Shown here in pieces: positions 16,341-24,986 of a stretch of 64,000 bases of DNA. The DNA comes from Lysobacter capsici. GTDB lineage: Bacteria; Pseudomonadota; Gammaproteobacteria; Xanthomonadales; Xanthomonadaceae. The notes beneath the pieces are model-generated. The model was not told where the DNA came from, ran no database searches, and saw nothing but the letters and a program-made list of their open reading frames with translations. The position numbers and the translations under genes are program-made. The DNA is taken from the NCBI RefSeq assembly GCF_018732085.1, contig NZ_CP076103.1, positions 3,658,001 to 3,722,000 on the forward strand. The letters run 5' to 3'. Each line of letters starts with the position of its first letter. Position 1 is the stretch's first letter.

Positions 16341-18898
16341 ACGCCGACGCGCCCGCCGATCGCCCGACCCCGCCCGCCCCCGCGGCGGCGGCGGACACGA
16401 CGGACGCAACGATCGCGGCGCTGCGGCGCGCACTCGACGAACCCGGCCTGAGCGACAGCCTGCGCGCGACCGTGCTCGATGCGATCGACGCGCTGCGCCG
16501 CAACGACGACTCGCTGCATCGCGCCGCCTTCGACGCGATTCCCGATCTGGTCACCGTGCTCGACGAAGTCGGCACCGTGATCGAGATCAACCGCGAAGGC
16601 ACCCGCGCGCACCGGCGCGTGCGCGAGGAAATCGTCGGCCAGCCGATCCACGTGCTCAATCCCGAACTGCCGCGCGAACACCTCGCGCCGGTGTGGGAAA
16701 CCTTGAACCGCGGCGAGAGCTACATCATCGAGGTCACCAACAAGCGCGGCGACGGCACCCGCTTCCCGGTCGAAGTGCATTCGGCCGGCTTCGAGCACGA
16801 CGGCCAGCGCCGGATCATCGCGGTCGCGCGCGACCTCAGCAGCCGCGCCGACACCGAGATGCGTTTTCGCGAACTGGTCGAGTCGATCGACCGCGGCGTG
16901 ATCGTGCAGGATCACTCGCTGCGGATCATCTACGCCAACAGCGCGGCGATGCGCCTGCTGTCGCTGCACAGCGGCATGAGCATCGCCGACGAACTCAGCT
17001 CGGGCGACTGGCTGCTGGTCGACGAACGCGGTCACGAACTGGCCGCCGACCAATACCCCTCGCAGATCGCGCTGGCCACCGGCCGCGTGGTCGACAGCAC
17101 CGTGCTGGGGCTGTATCACCGCGAACGCCGCGAACTGATCTGGCTCGCGGTCACCGCGGTGCCGCAGTTCCCGCCCGGCGGCGACCGCCCGCACCAGGTG
17201 TTCGCGCTGTTCTCCAACGTCACCGCGCTCAAGCGCGACAGCGCCCTGTTCGACCGCGCCCAGGCCCTGGCCCACATCGGCGGCTGGGAATGGGACGCCG
17301 GCCGCGATCGCCTGTACCTCACCTTCGAAGCGGTGCGCATCATCGGCCGCGAAACCGCGCCGGCGCAGATCGACGATCTGCTCGAATGCCTGATGCCGCT
17401 CGATCGCCACCGCCTGCGCAACGCGCTCGAACGCACCCTCGCCGGCGGCCGCGGCATCGACCTGGAACTGCAGGGCATGCGCGCCGACGGCAGCGGTTTC
17501 TGGGTGCGCGCGATCGGCGACGCCAGCGCCGCCGATCCGGTCCGGCAAGTGCTCACCGGCACCTTGCAGGACATTACCGAACGCAAGCACGAAGAAGAAC
17601 AGCTGCGCATCCAGGCGCGCAGCGATCCGCTCACCGGCCTGCTCAACCGCGACGCGGTCCAGGCCGAACTCGAACGCCGCCTGGACATCTACCCGCATTC
17701 GCCGCTGGCGGTGCTGTACATCGACCTGGACCGCTTCAAGGTGGTCAACGACGTGCTCGGCCACGCCGCCGGCGACCGCCTGCTGGCCTCGGCCGCGCGC
17801 CGCATCCGCCTCGCCGCGGGCGATCAGGCGCTGATCGCGCGCTTCGGCGGCGACGAATTCCTGCTGGTGTGTTCGCTCGACGACGATCCGCTGCGCGGCG
17901 AGCGCCTCGCCGATGCGATTCTGGACATCTTCGGCGACAGCTTCCGCGTCGACGGCGAGGAGTTCAGCATCACCGCCAGCATCGGCATCGCCCAAGCGCC
18001 GCTCGACGGCCGCACCGCGCAGCAGTTGATCCAGAGCGCCGACGTGGCCATGTACGACAGCAAGCGCCGCGGCCGCAACAGCTGGCAGGCGTTCACCCCG
18101 GAACTGGCCGAACAGCAGTTGCACCGCCTGCAACTGGAAACCCATCTGCGTCGCGCGGTCCACAACGACGAATTCCATCTGGTCTATCAGCCGCAGGTCG
18201 ATCTGAGCGACGGCCGGGTGGTGGCGATCGAAGCGCTGATCCGCTGGCGCAACCGCTCGCTCGGCGAAATGCGCCCGGACCGTTTCATCGACCATGCCGA
18301 AACCACCGGCGACATCGTCGGCATCGGCGGCTGGGTCCTGCACGAAGCCTGCCGGCAACTGCGCGCCTGGCGCGACGAGGGCCTGCACATCGAGCGCGTC
18401 GCGGTCAACGTGTCCTACCGCCAGTTCCTCGGCGACGATCTGGCCAACAACGTCGGCGCCGCCCTGGCCGAATACGGCCTGCCCGGCAGCGCGCTGGAAC
18501 TGGAATTCACCGAGCGGGTATTGATCGAGGACGCACCCGACACCGTACGCACCTTCACCCGCCTGCGCGAACTCGGGGTCAGCCTGTCGATCGACGATTT
18601 CGGCGAAGGCTACAGCGCCCTGAACTACCTGCGCCGCCTGCCGATCCACGGCCTCAAGCTCAGCCAGTTGTTCGTGCAAGGCGTGCCCGACAATCAATCC
18701 GACGTCGCCGTCTGCCAGGCGGTTACCGGCATCGCCCGCAGCCTGGGCCTGGGCATGGTCGCCGAGGGCGTGGAAACCGAACGCCAGCGCGCGTTCCTGC
18801 GCGAACTGGGCGTGCTGATCGGCCAGGGTTTCCTGTTCGCGCCGGGGCTGGCGCCGGACGACCTGCGCGATTACTGCCGGGCGCAGAAGCTGCTCTGA
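16337..18898 (+). CDS. PAS-PAS-GGDEF-EAL sensor, cyclic di-GMP turnover
   Basis: 853 residues from the GTG at 16337, which overlaps the liuE stop; a much longer open frame upstream is only the shadow of liuE. After a helical N-terminus there are PAS domains (about 60-180 and 190-330) and a PAC-like block, then 'SDPLTGLLNRDAV' and the intact cyclase motif RFGGDEF (about 502-508), then an EAL domain starting at 'YQPQVDLSDGRVVAIEALIR' and ending with 'GQGFLFAPGL'. The EAL, ExTE (EFTE), DDFG and EGVE residues are present; the usual K-I-D reads KLS. The inhibitory RxxD site before GGDEF is absent. No membrane segment: a cytosolic sensor with both synthase and phosphodiesterase domains. Confidence 0.93.
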   Translation: MNADAPADRPTPPAPAAAADTTDATIAALRRALDEPGLSDSLRATVLDAIDALRRNDDSLHRAAFDAIPDLVTVLDEVGTVIEINREGTRAHRRVREEIVGQPIHVLNPELPREHLAPVWETLNRGESYIIEVTNKRGDGTRFPVEVHSAGFEHDGQRRIIAVARDLSSRADTEMRFRELVESIDRGVIVQDHSLRIIYANSAAMRLLSLHSGMSIADELSSGDWLLVDERGHELAADQYPSQIALATGRVVDSTVLGLYHRERRELIWLAVTAVPQFPPGGDRPHQVFALFSNVTALKRDSALFDRAQALAHIGGWEWDAGRDRLYLTFEAVRIIGRETAPAQIDDLLECLMPLDRHRLRNALERTLAGGRGIDLELQGMRADGSGFWVRAIGDASAADPVRQVLTGTLQDITERKHEEEQLRIQARSDPLTGLLNRDAVQAELERRLDIYPHSPLAVLYIDLDRFKVVNDVLGHAAGDRLLASAARRIRLAAGDQALIARFGGDEFLLVCSLDDDPLRGERLADAILDIFGDSFRVDGEEFSITASIGIAQAPLDGRTAQQLIQSADVAMYDSKRRGRNSWQAFTPELAEQQLHRLQLETHLRRAVHNDEFHLVYQPQVDLSDGRVVAIEALIRWRNRSLGEMRPDRFIDHAETTGDIVGIGGWVLHEACRQLRAWRDEGLHIERVAVNVSYRQFLGDDLANNVGAALAEYGLPGSALELEFTERVLIEDAPDTVRTFTRLRELGVSLSIDDFGEGYSALNYLRRLPIHGLKLSQLFVQGVPDNQSDVAVCQAVTGIARSLGLGMVAEGVETERQRAFLRELGVLIGQGFLFAPGLAPDDLRDYCRAQKLL

Positions 18899-19045
18899 GT
18901 CGTTTGCTCGGCGATCACGCCACCGCGGACGATGCCGTCGGTACGCGTGAATACGCGATCGCTTTCAGACCACGCAGTCACTTGAGCCAAGCCCGTTTCC
19001 GTCCGCCTGTGGATATCAACCTCCGTCGCCGCTTGGGCCGCCCCC

Positions 19046-19142
19046 TGTAGGAGCGGCGCGAGCCGCGACTGCGCCGTCGCGCTGACCTCGCAACTTTCGT
19101 CGTAGCTGCGTTCCCGCGGTCGCGGCTTGCGCCGCTCCTACA
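19046..19142. repeat. Convergent GTAG REP pair
   Basis: TGTAGGAGCGGCGCGAGCCGCGA on the left and the inverted TCGCGG...GCCGCTCCTACA on the right, 97 bases in all, the same family as the array at 5960-6440. It lies just after the PAS-GGDEF-EAL gene. The remaining parts of the 18899-19669 gap before and after it show no gene. Confidence 0.85.
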
Positions 19143-19230
19143 GGTAGGCCAAGCGGCTTGCGCCTGAAGTCTTGCAGTTCATCCAACGCTGCGACGCCAC
19201 TAACTCGCGAGAACAAAAGCACACCCGGAG

Positions 19231-19402
19231 GGCGGCGCACATGGATGTGCGCCGTGCGCCACCGAGACAGGATGTCTCGTGTGGCGCATGCCTGCGCAAG
19301 CACCGCACTTGCGGGCACTTGATTCAAAGAAAAGCGTTTTTCTTTGGTTACCTTTCTTTTGTCGCTTTTGACAAAAGAAAGTAACTCGTCCGCTTGCGGA
19401 CG
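19231..19402. repeat. Run of five consecutive hairpins (xanthomonad intergenic element)
   Basis: Palindromes follow each other without a gene: GGCGCACATGGATGTGCGCC (19234-19253); a 32-base hairpin with arms GCGCCAC/GTGGCGC and GAGACA/TGTCTC (19256-19287); GCGCAAG...CTTGCG (about 19290-19318); a 12-bp perfect stem CTTTCTTTTGTC/GACAAAAGAAAG with loop GCTTTT (19352-19381); and CGTCCGC-TT-GCGGACG (19387-19402). The element with 'AAAGCGTTTTTCTTTGGTTA' is one I have seen repeatedly between genes in xanthomonads, where it is often misannotated as a short protein. Confidence 0.7.
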
Positions 19403-19669
19403 AAAGCTGTTGCCTTTGCCTCAAAAAGCCACGCACGCGATGCATCATGCGATCGCAACCAAACTCCGAGCACATCGCGATCTCCACCCACCGCATCCCC
19501 GCAGCACGCACTGATCGAACGCAGCACCAACGAGCGCCCGTAGCGCATACGCTAGCCCCTAGAAGCGCGCGCAAACCCACGCATAGCCGTCAACGACAGT
19601 GGCCGACCAACCCAAACCGACGTACTGTCATGACTGCGTCGCCCTTTCGGTCCCCGACCGTTTCAACTC

Positions 19670-22588
19670 ATGACCTCCACTGCCCCGCCCCCACCGCTTA
19701 ACGCGGCACAAGCATCCCTGGCCCAAGCCGAATCGCTGGTCGCGCGCATGCTGCAACTGCCGCCCGCGCTCGACAGCGCCGCGGCGGATTGGCACGAGCA
19801 CCTGGCCGCCGCGTGGTTCCGCCAGATCGATGCGCTGATCGAACTCGGCCGCCCGGCCGATGTGGTCGTCGTCGCCGATGCCTTGTGCGCGCACTTCCAG
19901 GCCGATGCGGCGCAAGGCGTCGAACCCGCGTTCGCGGCCAGCCCGATCCCGACCTGGATCGCGCGCGCGCTGTACGACAAGGCGATCGCCTTGTCGGCGA
20001 TGGACCGGCACGACGCCGCGCTGCAAACGCTGCAGGGCCTGCAGCAGCGTTTCGAGGGCGCGCAGGCGCCTGGGTTGCGCGAATGGCTGGCCCGCGCCGG
20101 CCTGGAAGAAGCCAGGCTGCGCGCGCATGTCGGCGCCACCTTCGCGCGCGTCGACATGGTCCGTCACTGCGATGGCTTGATCCAGCGTTTCGGCCACGAC
20201 GAGCGGCTGGCCACGCGCGTGATCGTGGCGCGCATACGCGCCTGCCAGGCCGGACTGCTGGCCCAGCTCAACTACGACGAGCAGGCGCTGAGCCACTACA
20301 CCGACCTGCACGAAGACCTGCGCGACGCGGTCGAACCCGAATTGCAGGAACAGGCCGCCGACGCGCTGCACGCCAAGGCGCGGCTGCTCGAAGCGCTCGG
20401 TCGCCACCAACCCTCGCGCGACGCGCTGCGCGTGCTGATCGAGCGGCATGCCGCCGCGCGCCATCCCGGCCTGCGCCAGACGCTCGCGCTGGCGCGCATG
20501 GACCAGATACACGGCCTGCAACGCGACAGCCTCCAGGACACGGCGGACGACGAGGCCGACGCGCGCGTATTCGCCGCCTGCGACGCGCTGCTGGTCGGAC
20601 ACGCCGACAGCACCGACACCATCGAACTTCGCTGCGTCAACCACGCACTGCGTTTGCAGGCGCAACTGCTGCGCGAACGCGACGCCGGACCGGCGCAGCT
20701 GGCGCGCGCCGAGCAACTGACGCAACAGCAATGGACCCGCTACGCCGGTCACACCGACGAGCGCATCCAGCGCGAAGTGCTGCTCGCGATGCTCGATCGC
20801 CTCGACACCCTCGACGAACCCGCGCGCGAACTGGCCGACTGCCGCCTGCTGCTGGAGCGTTTCGCCGATGCGCCGTCGCCTTTGCTGCAACCGCATCTGG
20901 CGCGCGCGCATCGGCGCCAGGCCGCCGCGTTGCACGCACTCGGCCGCGACGACGAAGCGCTGGTCGCGCTGGCCGCGCTGAGCGAACGCCACGCCGCATC
21001 CACCGACCCGGCGGTGCGCCTGCAGCTCATTCTGGGTGGCAGCGAACGCGCGCGCATCCTGCGCGCCGCCGGCGATCGAACCGCCGCGCTGGCCGCGCTC
21101 GACGCCCTGCCCGAACCGATCGGCGCGCCCGAGTTGCCGACTCGCCTCGCGCTCGCCAGGGCCATGGCCCTGCGCGCCTCGCTCTGGCTCGACGAAGCGC
21201 CCGCCGCGCAACCGCCGCGGAACGACGAGGACGACGAATCCGGCCCGCTCGCCGAACCCGCCGCGACCGACGCCCAGCTGCGCTACGCCGACGCGGTCGA
21301 CGCACTGGTGCAACGTTTCGCCGACGATCCCTCGGTCGACGTGCGCGTCGTCGCCGCCAACGCGCAGTACGATCTCGCCGTGCATTGGCGCGAGCGCGGC
21401 CAGTACCAGCGCGCCGTCGATGCCTACGCGGCCTATCAGCGCGCCTTCGCGGCCGACACCGCCGCCGCGATCGAAAGCATCACCGCCGGCGCCTACCTCA
21501 ATCACGCCTATGCCTTGATGATGCTGCTGCAGCGCGACGCCGAGGCCCTGGTCGTCTACGACGCGCTGATCGCGCGCTTTGCCCATGCCGCCAGCGCGCG
21601 CATGCGCGACCTCCTGGCGCGCGCCGCCGCCAGCCGCCTGACCTGCCTCAACCGATTGCAGCGCAAGGGCGTGGCGGTGAACTACGGCGATCAATACGAA
21701 GATCTGTCGTTGCAGCAGCGCGACGCGATCAGCGCCACCATCGAGCGCGGCCGCGTGCTGTCCGTCGCCGGCCAGCATCGCGATGCGATCGCCTGTTACG
21801 ACCAGGTGCTGGACGCACACCTGGCCTCGCTGCACCCCGAACTGCGCCGCCAGTGCCTGGACGCGATGGTCCGCAAGGGCTACAGCCTGGGCTGCCTGGC
21901 CCAGCGCGAGGCCGCCCTGGCGGTCAACGACGAAATCATCGCCCGCTACGGCGACGAGCTGTCGACCTCGACCGAGAAGGACGTGGCGCTGGCGATGTCC
22001 AACCGCGCCGTGCAACTCGACAAGCTGGGCCGCCACGAAGAAGAAGTCCAGACCTACGACCGCATCATCCAGCGCTGGCGCGACTCCGACGTGGCCTACC
22101 TGCGCCAGCGCGTGGCCAGCGCGCGCTACTGCAAGGCGATCACCATCGCCGACGCCGATCCCGACGGCGCCCTGGCGTTGTATCAGCGCGTCATCGATAC
22201 CTGCCTGCACGCACCGGAAGTCGCGATCCGCCTGCAGGCGGCGAAATCGGCGGTCAACCGCAGCGCCCGGCTGCGCAGCGCCGGCCGCTACGACGAAGCG
22301 GTGGCCTGCGGCGAAGCGCTGCTGCAGGCCTGCGGCAACGAGACCGACCAGGACATCGCCGCGCAACTGGTCAAGGCGCGCATCGGCCTGGCGCGCGCCT
22401 ACGCCAAGACCGGACAAGTATCGCGCCAGAGCGAAACCCTGCGCGACTTGCTGAACCTGCCCGAGGCCGCACTCGACCAGAACCAGCGCAGCGAACTGCG
22501 CACGCAGTATCGCCAGCTGCAACCGACCGCCGGCGCGCTCGGCAAAGCCGCTTACACGCTCGGCCGCTGGTTGCGCAAGAAGCCCTGA
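19670..22588 (+). CDS. Large TPR-repeat protein
   Basis: 972 residues of near-continuous helical hairpins with Ala/Leu/Tyr spacing typical of tetratricopeptide repeats, for example 'ALYDKAIALSAMDRHDAALQ', 'KARLLEALGRHQPSRDALRV' and 'MSNRAVQLDKLGRHEEEVQT'. Many units contain a 'xxGRxxEAL..Y..' core and spacers of about 35-50 residues. No signal peptide or enzyme domain, so probably a cytosolic scaffold. The end is a basic 'LGRWLRKKP'. I cannot name a partner; it stands alone between repeats and the LysE/Lrp pair. Confidence 0.8.
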   Translation: MTSTAPPPPLNAAQASLAQAESLVARMLQLPPALDSAAADWHEHLAAAWFRQIDALIELGRPADVVVVADALCAHFQADAAQGVEPAFAASPIPTWIARALYDKAIALSAMDRHDAALQTLQGLQQRFEGAQAPGLREWLARAGLEEARLRAHVGATFARVDMVRHCDGLIQRFGHDERLATRVIVARIRACQAGLLAQLNYDEQALSHYTDLHEDLRDAVEPELQEQAADALHAKARLLEALGRHQPSRDALRVLIERHAAARHPGLRQTLALARMDQIHGLQRDSLQDTADDEADARVFAACDALLVGHADSTDTIELRCVNHALRLQAQLLRERDAGPAQLARAEQLTQQQWTRYAGHTDERIQREVLLAMLDRLDTLDEPARELADCRLLLERFADAPSPLLQPHLARAHRRQAAALHALGRDDEALVALAALSERHAASTDPAVRLQLILGGSERARILRAAGDRTAALAALDALPEPIGAPELPTRLALARAMALRASLWLDEAPAAQPPRNDEDDESGPLAEPAATDAQLRYADAVDALVQRFADDPSVDVRVVAANAQYDLAVHWRERGQYQRAVDAYAAYQRAFAADTAAAIESITAGAYLNHAYALMMLLQRDAEALVVYDALIARFAHAASARMRDLLARAAASRLTCLNRLQRKGVAVNYGDQYEDLSLQQRDAISATIERGRVLSVAGQHRDAIACYDQVLDAHLASLHPELRRQCLDAMVRKGYSLGCLAQREAALAVNDEIIARYGDELSTSTEKDVALAMSNRAVQLDKLGRHEEEVQTYDRIIQRWRDSDVAYLRQRVASARYCKAITIADADPDGALALYQRVIDTCLHAPEVAIRLQAAKSAVNRSARLRSAGRYDEAVACGEALLQACGNETDQDIAAQLVKARIGLARAYAKTGQVSRQSETLRDLLNLPEAALDQNQRSELRTQYRQLQPTAGALGKAAYTLGRWLRKKP

Positions 22589-22741
22589 CCGGACTCAGCG
22601 CCGGCCCATCAGATCAGTCACGATGCATCGAACGCCGGCAAGACGGTCGGATCGTCGCCCGCATGGCCGCGCGGACATCGCATCGCAACGCGGCGACGGT
22701 TCGCTCGCGCAAGCGCCGCACCTCGCTCGCGCATTCGCCCA

Positions 22742-23362
22742 TCAACTCGTCGCCAACCGGCCCGCGGCCACCGCGACCAGACCGCCGCAGACGCCTTCCA
22801 CCCAGCGCCGGCGGCGATCGCTCAACGCGCCGCAGCGCCCGGTCGAGGCCAGCGCGACGCTCAACAACGCATACACCAGCGCGCACAGACCGATGAAGAT
22901 CGCCGACAGCACCAGCGCCGGCCATGCCGCCGATTGGTCCGCGCGCATGAACTGCGGCAGGATCGCGAAGTAGATCATCATGCCTTTCGGATTGAGCACC
23001 GCGGTCAGAAACCCGCGCTTGAACTGAGCGTCGCCGGCGCGCGCCCGCACCTGCAGACCGCCGGCCTTAAACGCCGAGCGGATCAACTTGAAGGCGAGCC
23101 AGGCCAGGTAGGCCACGCCGATCCAGCGCAGCAATTCGAACAACAGCGGCGACGCGGCGATGATCGCCGCCAGCCCCATCGCCGCCAGCAGCGAATGCAC
23201 GCCATAACCGGCGCAGACCCCGGCGGTGGCGCGCAGCCCGGCCGATGCCTTGCCGCTCAGCGCCTGCGAGGCGATGAACAACATGTCCGGCCCCGGCGTG
23301 CAGATCAGCGGGAGCACGGTGGCCGAAAACAGCAGCGTCGCAGTCAGGTCCATGAGCGGCAT
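22742..23362 (-). CDS. LysE/RhtB-family amino-acid exporter
   Basis: 206 residues from the ATG at 23362 (an alternative ATG is at 23353), the normal length for the family. Six hydrophobic segments; the N-terminal block 'LPLICTPGPDMLFIASQALS' is the LysE signature, and 'FKRGFLTAVLNPKGMMIYFA' is the conserved middle loop with the NPK motif. It should export an amino acid or analogue across the inner membrane. Divergent from an Lrp-type regulator with a 19-bp palindrome in the shared gap, the standard arrangement for substrate-induced exporters. Confidence 0.92.
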   Translation of the reverse strand: MPLMDLTATLLFSATVLPLICTPGPDMLFIASQALSGKASAGLRATAGVCAGYGVHSLLAAMGLAAIIAASPLLFELLRWIGVAYLAWLAFKLIRSAFKAGGLQVRARAGDAQFKRGFLTAVLNPKGMMIYFAILPQFMRADQSAAWPALVLSAIFIGLCALVYALLSVALASTGRCGALSDRRRRWVEGVCGGLVAVAAGRLATS

Positions 23363-23416
23363 GATAGAGCGCGGCCCGCGCAATCGGGTTTCGTTTATTG
23401 CCGTTAATTCCTGCGG

Positions 23417-23435
23417 ATTGGCATAAACTGCCAAT
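23417..23435. promoter_or_regulatory. Palindromic operator candidate between exporter and Lrp gene
   Basis: ATTGGCA-TAAAC-TGCCAAT, two perfect seven-base arms about a five-base spacer. It lies 25 bases before the Lrp ATG and 55 bases before the exporter ATG, so a dimeric regulator bound here could control both. The surrounding sequence is locally AT-richer, as expected for promoters. Confidence 0.6.
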
Positions 23436-23459
23436 AACCAAGCAATCGGCGATTCGATC

Positions 23460-23924
23460 ATGCCAATCAAACTGGACGAACTCGACCGGCGCATCCTGCG
23501 CGCCCTGCAAGACAACGGCCGCATGCACAACACCGAGCTGGCGCAGGCCGTCGGCCTGTCGCCGTCGCCCTGCCTGCGTCGGGTGCGGTTGCTGGAAGAA
23601 GCCGGCGTGATCGAACGCTACGTCGCGGTGGTCGACCCGGCCCAGGTCGGCTTCCACCAGACCTTGTTCACCCGCGTGTGGCTCACCGCCCAGGACGCCG
23701 ACACCATCGACCGTTTCATCGAAGCGATGAAGCAGCTGCCGCAGGTGATGGAGTGCTACATCATGCTCGGCGAATGCGACGCCATGCTGCGCCTGGTGGT
23801 CGCCGACCTCGACGACTACCGCCGCTTCCAGACCCAGCACCTGACCCGCGCCAACGGCATCCAGAACGTCAAGACCGACCTGCCCAGCCAGATCGTCAAG
23901 CGCAGTTACGCGCTGCCGTTGTAA
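23460..23924 (+). CDS. Lrp/AsnC-family transcriptional regulator
   Basis: 154 residues. N-terminal winged HTH begins 'KLDELDRRILRALQDNGRMH' with recognition region 'AQAVGLSPSPCLRRVRLLEE', then 'AGVIERYVAVVDPAQVGF' and the C-terminal RAM (effector-binding) domain ending in a 'SQIVKRSYALPL' tail. Lrp-type proteins form dimers to octamers and respond to amino acids. It is divergent from the LysE-type exporter and most likely activates it when an amino acid accumulates. Confidence 0.94.
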   Translation: MPIKLDELDRRILRALQDNGRMHNTELAQAVGLSPSPCLRRVRLLEEAGVIERYVAVVDPAQVGFHQTLFTRVWLTAQDADTIDRFIEAMKQLPQVMECYIMLGECDAMLRLVVADLDDYRRFQTQHLTRANGIQNVKTDLPSQIVKRSYALPL

Positions 23925-24177
23925 GCGGCGCGCGTAACCGCCGCGTATGTCGACCGCCATCCCCCCATGACGCGCCGCGCTTGGATGCGCCTGACTTCAC
24001 GCCGCGGCGACCGCGACGTTTGAACCCTCGTGCAGGACACGAATACGCGTGCGATCGACGCGATCGGCGACGCGTGGCCACGCACGATCCATCCAAGCCG
24101 CTCGCAACGCCGCGCGTTGCGCATCCGCACCCACGCCCCGCACGTCGCGGGGCATCGCATCCATCAGGAGCTCCAGC

Positions 24178-24804
24178 ATGCCCATCACTTTGTACCGCGG
24201 CGATTCGCGGCCACCCGATCCGCTCAACCCGGCCGATCCGCCCACCGCCGCCAACAGCATCCGCGGCGCCGGCGGATTCCAGCCCCGGCAGCTCAGGCCC
24301 CTGGCGATCGGGCGCGAAGTCATCAATCGCTGCATTCCGCCGCGCGGACCGGTGCCCGACCTGGGGTACCCGGTCGACACGACCAGCCTGCAGGTGCTGC
24401 TGCGCGAGCCGAACGTCAGCCTCCTCGACGTGCTGCGCAACATCAAGGCCGAGAAGAGCCACAACACCATCCAAGTGTCGACCGATACCAGCATCGACGT
24501 CGGCGGCTATGCATCGGGCTATGTCTATCAGATGCAGTTCAATCTCAACGTCCAGACCGCGGGCCTGGGCGCGGCGGTGGCGGTCAACAACGCGACGCAA
24601 CTGGCATCGGCGGTCAAGGCCAACGTGTTCTTCGACGGCGCCAGCCTGGCCACCTCGACCCTGTTTGGCATTTCCGGCGGTCCGGTCGATCCGGGCGTGG
24701 AAGCGGCCTTTCTTACCGCGATCCCGTTGGCCAATATCACCCGCTACTGCGTACCGGGCACCGCCACGCCAGGCAGCGCGACGAGGCCGTGGATCGTGTT
24801 TTGA
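24178..24804 (+). CDS. Cholera-toxin-A-like ADP-ribosyltransferase homologue
   Basis: 208 residues from the ATG at 24178, eight bases after AGGAG. The N-terminus LYRGDSRPPDPL...GGFQPR matches the start of mature cholera toxin A / LT-A (LYRADSRPPDEI...GGLMPR), with the NAD-binding arginine at R7 in both. 'IQVSTDTS' (98-105) supplies the Ser-Thr-Ser strand, followed by 'GYVYQMQFNL'. 'GVEAAFLTAIPLANITRY' (173-190) aligns with the toxin's 'EVSALGGIP.SQI' segment: the catalytic glutamate is E175, but the other Glu of the ExE pair is Gly173. No signal peptide, no B subunit and no secretion genes are adjacent. A GCCCCGC-ACGTC-GCGGGGC hairpin (24135-24153) precedes the ribosome site. Homology is strong at motif level; activity is uncertain. 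Confidence 0.75.
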   Translation: MPITLYRGDSRPPDPLNPADPPTAANSIRGAGGFQPRQLRPLAIGREVINRCIPPRGPVPDLGYPVDTTSLQVLLREPNVSLLDVLRNIKAEKSHNTIQVSTDTSIDVGGYASGYVYQMQFNLNVQTAGLGAAVAVNNATQLASAVKANVFFDGASLATSTLFGISGGPVDPGVEAAFLTAIPLANITRYCVPGTATPGSATRPWIVF

Positions 24805-24911
24805 TGCGCGAGGCGTGATGCGAAGCGGTCGGCGAGTGCGGCGACAGCACGTTGAGCGTCGAGGCTGTCCGGGTATCCGGGCTTGCAAGCAGATCGCGCC
24901 TTGGTCCGAAC

Positions 24912-24943
24912 CCGACGGTGCGCATTGAAAAGCGCACCGTCGG
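24912..24943 (+). terminator. Strong hairpin after the ADP-ribosyltransferase gene
   Basis: CCGACGGTGCGC and GCGCACCGTCGG form a 12-bp perfect stem around the loop ATTGAAAA. It lies about 110 bases after the stop and between convergent genes, where a terminator is expected. There is no T-run after it on either strand, so intrinsic termination would be atypical; it could instead protect a 3' end. Confidence 0.45.
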
Positions 24944-24986
24944 CCGTGTGCTTCGCTCAGCCGGCTCGTACGCCGGCGGCCATCGC

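Noticed and set aside
19172..19384. Short frame ending in FFFGYLSFVAFDKRK
   Set aside because: It is the translation of the intergenic hairpin element; such frames are widespread misannotations in xanthomonads.
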